A DNA stretch of 64,000 nucleotides from the NCBI RefSeq assembly GCF_000247695.1, contig NW_004624854.1:4848393-4912392 (forward strand), in the 5' to 3' direction. Below are positions 59,520 to 64,000 of this stretch, piece after piece. The position numbers and the translations under genes were made by a program. Source of the stretch: Heterocephalus glaber. Its lineage: Eukaryota > Chordata > Mammalia > Rodentia > Bathyergidae. The notes under the pieces were generated by a model, which was given only the letters and a program-made list of their open reading frames with translations, had not been told where the DNA came from and did not search any database. Within the stretch, counting starts at the first letter, position 1. Every line of letters starts with the position of its first letter.

Positions 59520-61560
59520 AAATTACCTGTTCAATGCCCAGTCTCTTACTGAATGGAGACTGTCTTGAAGGCAGAATCTCATTTTCCATTTCTTAATTCC
59601 CAGGTTTAACATCATTCCTGGATATAACAGCACTTGAGGATGCTGTTGTATACACGCATACATGAATGAATACCAAGTGTTGCCAATATTCTCCATCATG
59701 GCTCCTTCACAGCTCTTACCACTCAATTTGAGAGATTACTCGATCTTCTCATAGCAAGCCACAAGAATTTTTTTGTGCAGTAACCTCTTCCAAAAAGCTA
59801 AACTATGAAAAATAGCTACAATGTTTAAAATAAAGCCGGTTTCTCAATTTTAAACAATCTGTGAACTGACATCTCCTATACTTCTGACCTACACTCCCAT
59901 ATCCTCATGGCAGAGAATTCTCATTTTTGTACAAGCAGAGCCTCTTGGCCAACTGCTAGCTGATCACTAACGTCCCACACCTGCTCTTTCCACCTACTTC
60001 AGAGCCAACACATAAGTTGTTCCTCGTCTTCCTGCCCAAGTCAATCCATGGTATTTTTAATATATGAACTTTTAGCTCAAAAAGATGTATTGGACCACTT
60101 TAAAAACAGATTTCTTGCTTACATGAGATTGAAAGCTCACAATAGCTCGGGATCAATTACATTTCATCTTTCCAGTACTTATTTCACAGCTGAGCACTTC
60201 TCAGAGTAATGAACTTGAGCCCAGTCCCTGACAAGCCATTGCAAAGGCCAAAAGAATGAGCAAAATTATTCACCCCTGAACCCGCACAGGAGAGCAGAGG
60301 CTGAGTGGGCAGCAAGTGCTGCGAGGGATTATAGTGTACACGCTGCACAAGGCCACAGGTCAACCCCCAAACGAGAGTCTTGGGTCGCAGGTCTTTCACC
60401 ACAGGAAAGCAACACACGTACGCATGCATTTGACAATAATGCTCCATAAATCTCTGCCCCGGTCTCACAGCTTTATTTCATGCATTGCCAATAAGAAAGG
60501 AGATTATCTCAAAGGAAATTACAGTTTCCTGTGCAGAAACTTTTAATACCACTGTACAGAACTCTCTTAACACAAGTCAAATGTGGAAATGTCAGGATGG
60601 GTCCAAAGCATCTGTCAGCAAATAGAGTCTGATGTCTTTTGAATTTTGAAATTAAATCTATTACTTAAAAGGAATTGAAAGAGAAAGAAAAGAAGTTATA
60701 AGACCGTAGCTCCATGCACTAGCCACCACCCGGGGCATCCTGGATATGGGTAGAAGAATCATATATGACCTCAATCACATGCGTTTGGCATGGAATTTGT
60801 CATCTGGGATTGCCAAACTGCTGAGACACTTGTCGCAGGGCATGTGTACACACACGTGTGAGTGCGTCTGCATGCACGTGCGTCAGTACAGAGAAACACA
60901 CTCACAACCATAGTGCCCCAGCAAATTCTTCTAGTGAGAGGACTCTGACTTAACCTTTTTCCTTCAAGAGGTCTTTCCTCACAACCCGTCACAATCACTG
61001 GATAGCAAATACCGCCAGGGTCACAAACAAGGATGTGTCGCACTGCACTCCGGTGCAGTCCAAGATCACAGAGCACGTGATGATCAAAGCCACACATCCG
61101 GAGTCCTGAGCCCTGCTGCAAAGCAGGTCATGTCCTCTCAGATGGGCACGAGGGGAGGCCTGGTGTGAATCTCACGTGACTGCTTGCTGCAGCAGTGAGG
61201 CAGGGGTGGGAAGTCCTTCTCCCCAGGTGCAGGGGAGTCCTGGCACCTTCAGGAGAGATGCATCTTCCCTAGTGTTTCCTACTTCATGTGGACCCCAGAT
61301 TTACTATTGATGCTGAAGTTGGGCAGTGGTTTGTTTTTGTATAGCTTACTGAATGCATAAAAGCCAAAAGGAACATAGAACAAGGGAAGGCATAGCAACA
61401 CATCACCTTAGAGAACTGCTATCTGAGCTGACACTTGTCATTAGTGTTGTGATCATGAGCCTCTGTTGCAGTTGAGGCCCAAGGAGGAAAAGAGAAGCCA
61501 CTGTAGGTGTTTCAAATGGAGCAAATTTAATACAGGAACTTACACAAGTGATAAAAGAAT
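59520..61560. other. Upstream stretch without recognised features
   Basis: AT-rich to average DNA with no repeat signatures I can name and only chance frames. A short alternating CA/TG cluster (acacacacgtgtgagtgcgt) is at about 60849-60868. Confidence 0.45.
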
Positions 61561-61576
61561 CAGAACCAAGGAGTTA

Positions 61577-61815
61577 AGCATGCCTGTAATCCCAGCTCTC
61601 TGGGAGGCTGAGGCAGGAGGATTACTGGTTGGAGCCCCAGCCTGGGCAACTTAGCAATTTAAGAAGACCCTGTCTCAAAATAAAATGGAAGGAAGAAAAG
61701 GAGGAAGGAAGGGAAGGAGGGGGAAGGGAAGGGAGGGAGGAAGAAGAAAGGGTGAAAGACTTAGGGATGTAGCTCAGTGTGAAGGTCCTGGCTTGAATCC
61801 CTGGTACTGCAATAA
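61577..61815 (+). repeat. B1-dID composite SINE with expanded purine linker
   Basis: B1 part 61577-61686 (agcatgcctgtaatcccagc, tgggaggctgaggcaggagg, agaccctgtctcaaaataaa), ID part from about 61759 (cttagggatgtagctcagtg, gtcctggcttgaatccctgg, tactgc). Between them the A-rich linker has expanded into about 66 bp of pure A/G sequence. Confidence 0.9.
61687..61752 (+). repeat. Homopurine GGAA/GGGA microsatellite
   Basis: 66 uninterrupted purines composed of ggaagg, gaggaa, ggggaaggg and ggagggagg units, inside a B1-dID linker. Confidence 0.95.
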
Positions 61816-61817
61816 AA

Positions 61818-61848
61818 ATGGAGGAGGAGGAGGAGGAGGAGGCGGCGA
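61818..61848 (+). repeat. (GGA)n microsatellite
   Basis: Eight or so GGA units followed by ggcggcg, at the A-rich 3' end of the B1-dID element. Confidence 0.93.
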
Positions 61849-61849
61849 T

Positions 61850-63205
61850 AGTGGTCAGGAGCCACTAAGTCCCCAGGGCTGGGGCTGGTGTTAAAATGGT
61901 GTCAGCAGGGCCTGGGGGATAGGATGTTCGATAGAAATCAGAAGCACCGTGGTGGGGTTCCCAGCAGATGTGGGACAAGGAAGCTAAGTGGGGTGGTGTT
62001 GAAGAGCTAGGATCACAGAGCAACAGCTGCTGCTGGAGAAATCACTCAGAAGAGAGAAGAGGAAAGTCCTCAGCTCCCCATAGCAATGCCACACACACTG
62101 TTGCCCTGCCCTGGGCAAGCCAGGGCGGGCAAGGAGCTGGAAAGTGCAGTCCCCTGTGATGGGAACTCCAAGAGGCCAGCAGCGGGCAAGCGAGCAGCAC
62201 ATTCCCTTTTACAAACAGGAGGCTGAGCCGCGCCGGAAGAGGAAGTGTGAAGGGCTGTGGAATTCTCTGTTGGCATGGGGTGGGAGAGGGAAATGAAATG
62301 AGGAAAGGCATGGAAGGAAAGTGGAGAGGCAAGGATAAGAAGTCCAGAAGAAAGAAGAGAGCAGGGTGGAGAGAAGACAGGAATTTCTCTCCAAGTCTCC
62401 GGGAACAGCTGCTCAGATGAGAGAACACGTTGACACTCATTGTGTCTAGGCTGAGGAAAGGGTTGTAGAGCTGCAGGCGACCTCAGAAGCCAGCAGAGTA
62501 CTGAGCTCTGTGCTCTGATGTTGATGAAGTCTGTTTGGATTTAATGTCATTGATTGAAATTAACGTGAATTTACTTCTCTCCTGTCAAAATGAAATTTTA
62601 AAATCTTTCAAGAAACCGATGAAGGGATTTCAGAAAGCCAAACTCCAGGCAGGCACTTCTTTGTGTTGAGCATGGGGGGGGGGGGGAGAATAAACAAAGC
62701 AACAGGAAAAATGTGGGGGGGGGGATAGGGTGTGGGAGAAGAGGGCCCTAGGGATCTCTTCAGTGATGTGTGTTTATGGCTGTTTCAAATTAGGGAACTA
62801 ATTTGCGATGGGGGACTAAATAAAGAAATTCCTTGAGAAATGGAAGACTTTTGTGGAAAACAGAATGCTGCCTAGAGCTAAAAACAAGTCTAGTCACACA
62901 CCTGGCTTATTTTGTGGTGTTGATGTGTTTGAAAAGAGTTTTACAGACTTTAGTGTTGTTCTTAACACGCTCTGTTTAGCTGCACATGCTGATAAGTAGA
63001 CAGCACCTCTGGCTATTTTCCTTCTTGGTGAGGCCAGCTTTTCCAAAGGTCCAGGTGAATAGCCTGCCTTAGCGCTCAGGCTCCACTCAGCAGTGCTTCA
63101 AAGCTTGGTACAGACTTCCCTGATTCATGGGCTCCGCTCCTCTGACTGGCCATCGGGATTTTGTCAGATGAACAGAGGTATATGCCTTGGGTAAGGCCTT
63201 TCTCG
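61850..63205. other. Upstream stretch, unremarkable apart from poly(G)
   Basis: Purine-rich at 62280-62370 and AT-rich at 62520-62620, with no recognised exon or transposon. Frames on the minus strand at 62042-62440 are shadows of the purine-rich strand. Confidence 0.45.
62674..62724 (+). repeat. Poly(G) tracts
   Basis: G13 at 62674-62686 and G10 at 62715-62724, followed by further GGG runs. Such runs suggest G-quadruplex potential and are also prone to sequencing-length error. Confidence 0.9.
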
Positions 63206-63209
63206 AAAA

Positions 63210-63812
63210 ATGTCCATGTGGCAGAGGCAGGAGATTAGGCTATGGCGAAGAGGCTGGACGATAGGGCATGACCTGTCAATCATAAGGTCCTGTCAAATCA
63301 CTGTCCAGATGCATGCCAGGAACAGCTTCCCACACCTAGATCTGATGACAGAAGAAGGATGTCAAAGATGGCGGCCATTGGACCTTCTGGCCCCGGTCTT
63401 CCTACACTTACAGTGGCCTGCTGTGCATGCAGAGCATATTTCCTCTCTTCTTTTCACCACTACTTCTTTCCTCTCTTCATCTCTTTTTCACGTCTACTTG
63501 TCTTTTTTACTGTGCATAAACTTTGAACTTTTATGTCCGTCAGTTTCCCCATCCAATTCTTTGAACTGGACAGTAAAAGCCTGGAAAGAAGCACTGGCCA
63601 CCCCACCTTCCCCTAAGAGAGTAGTTGGTGTTTCTGGGGTTTTGAAGACCAGTTGTTTGGTGGGCTACCTGGGCCTCCACCACCGCAGAGCTCAGGTGCG
63701 GCCAGGGAGCTTGTACAAGCTCCTGGGATTGTCACAGGGCAGTACTCAGCTACACAAGGACAGAGGCAGAAAGCCTGTCTGGAGCTACAGTGTTCCATAC
63801 TTATTTTGCTAG
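63210..63812 (+). other. 200-codon open frame of unknown origin, possibly over an LTR
   Basis: The longest stop-free frame outside the CpG island, beginning MSMWQRQEIRLWRRGWTIGH. Codons 85-100 give a hydrophobic run (LLFTTTSFLSSSLFHVYLSF) that could be membrane-spanning, but it comes from pyrimidine-rich DNA. I recognise no domain. The DNA has LTR-like texture: tgtccatgtggcagagg, atgacctgtcaatcataagg, a long pyrimidine stretch, and a possible polyadenylation region. A solo endogenous-retroviral LTR is therefore as likely as a gene. No poly(A), splice or conservation evidence is available. Confidence 0.25.
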
Positions 63813-64000
63813 TATGATGACCTTGCTCAAGAATAGTTTTAGCTTGTATTTTTTGAACCACCAAAGCGAATATTGTGATGGGAAAGTTCCTGCTTAATAT
63901 TCAGTTTCATCAGTGGAGTTATTAATAGAAAGAAGTTCATGGCAACTATTTCTAAGGTGCTGATAAATGCCTAGAATTAAGACAGCTGATGAAATCTTGA

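Noticed and set aside
1..64000. CRISPR arrays, operons, phage or plasmid modules, bacterial toxin-antitoxin systems
   Set aside because: No regularly spaced direct repeats, ribosome-binding-site-led gene chains or prokaryotic coding density. The DNA is rodent nuclear sequence.

Overview
The window is nuclear DNA from a placental mammal, almost certainly a rodent. It carries 7SL-derived B1 SINEs, B1 monomers fused to an ID-like tRNA-derived unit (B1-dID), and young tRNA-derived SINEs built on the head 'gccggggatttagctcagtgg'. It also has MIR, L2, L1, ERVL-MaLR LTRs, Tigger/pogo DNA transposons and (CA)n microsatellites. B1-dID composites occur in squirrel-related, dormouse, beaver and Ctenohystrica rodents rather than in mouse or rat. 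A hystricognath (guinea-pig or mole-rat side) is my best guess from the SINE type, but I cannot prove it. There are no operons, CRISPR arrays, phages or prokaryotic genes.

The one protein-coding gene I can support is MYO1B (unconventional myosin-Ib) on the minus strand, and only its 5' end is present. The first coding exon is at 15559-15702. Its 42 in-window codons match the myosin-Ib N-terminus and end at a clean GTGAGT donor. A large CpG island at about 46.8-48.1 kb, interrupted by a 100-N assembly gap, is the likely MYO1B promoter plus non-coding exon 1. On that reading, 1-15558 is intron 2 (partial), 15703 to about 47.5 kb is intron 1, and 48.1-64 kb is upstream intergenic DNA.

The rest is mostly repeats. 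Intron 2 holds B1, MIR and MaLR LTR copies, plus two tRNA-SINE insertions just downstream of the exon-2 donor. Intron 1 holds L1 3' ends, MaLR LTRs in both orientations, a 3'UTR-like single-copy segment at 18.8-19.7 kb, (CA)n tracts, a pogo-like MITE and an L1 ORF2 fragment. The upstream region holds old MIR/MaLR copies and a nested cluster (53.4-56.6 kb) of L1 3' end, SINE, Tigger/MER2 and a 5'-complete but 3'-truncated L1. It also holds a second, inverted copy of the pogo-like MITE, an L2, and a 200-codon open frame of unknown origin near the right edge.

I did not find a new biological system. The points most worth a second look are the apparent loss of the usual MYO1B start codon (ATG to GTG, with an in-frame ATG three codons on), the two matching ~364-bp pogo-like MITEs, antisense SINE copies that create ready-made splice acceptors in MYO1B introns, and the unidentified 3'UTR-like and ORF segments. 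Repeat family names were assigned by eye from remembered consensus features, so subfamily names and outer boundaries are approximate.
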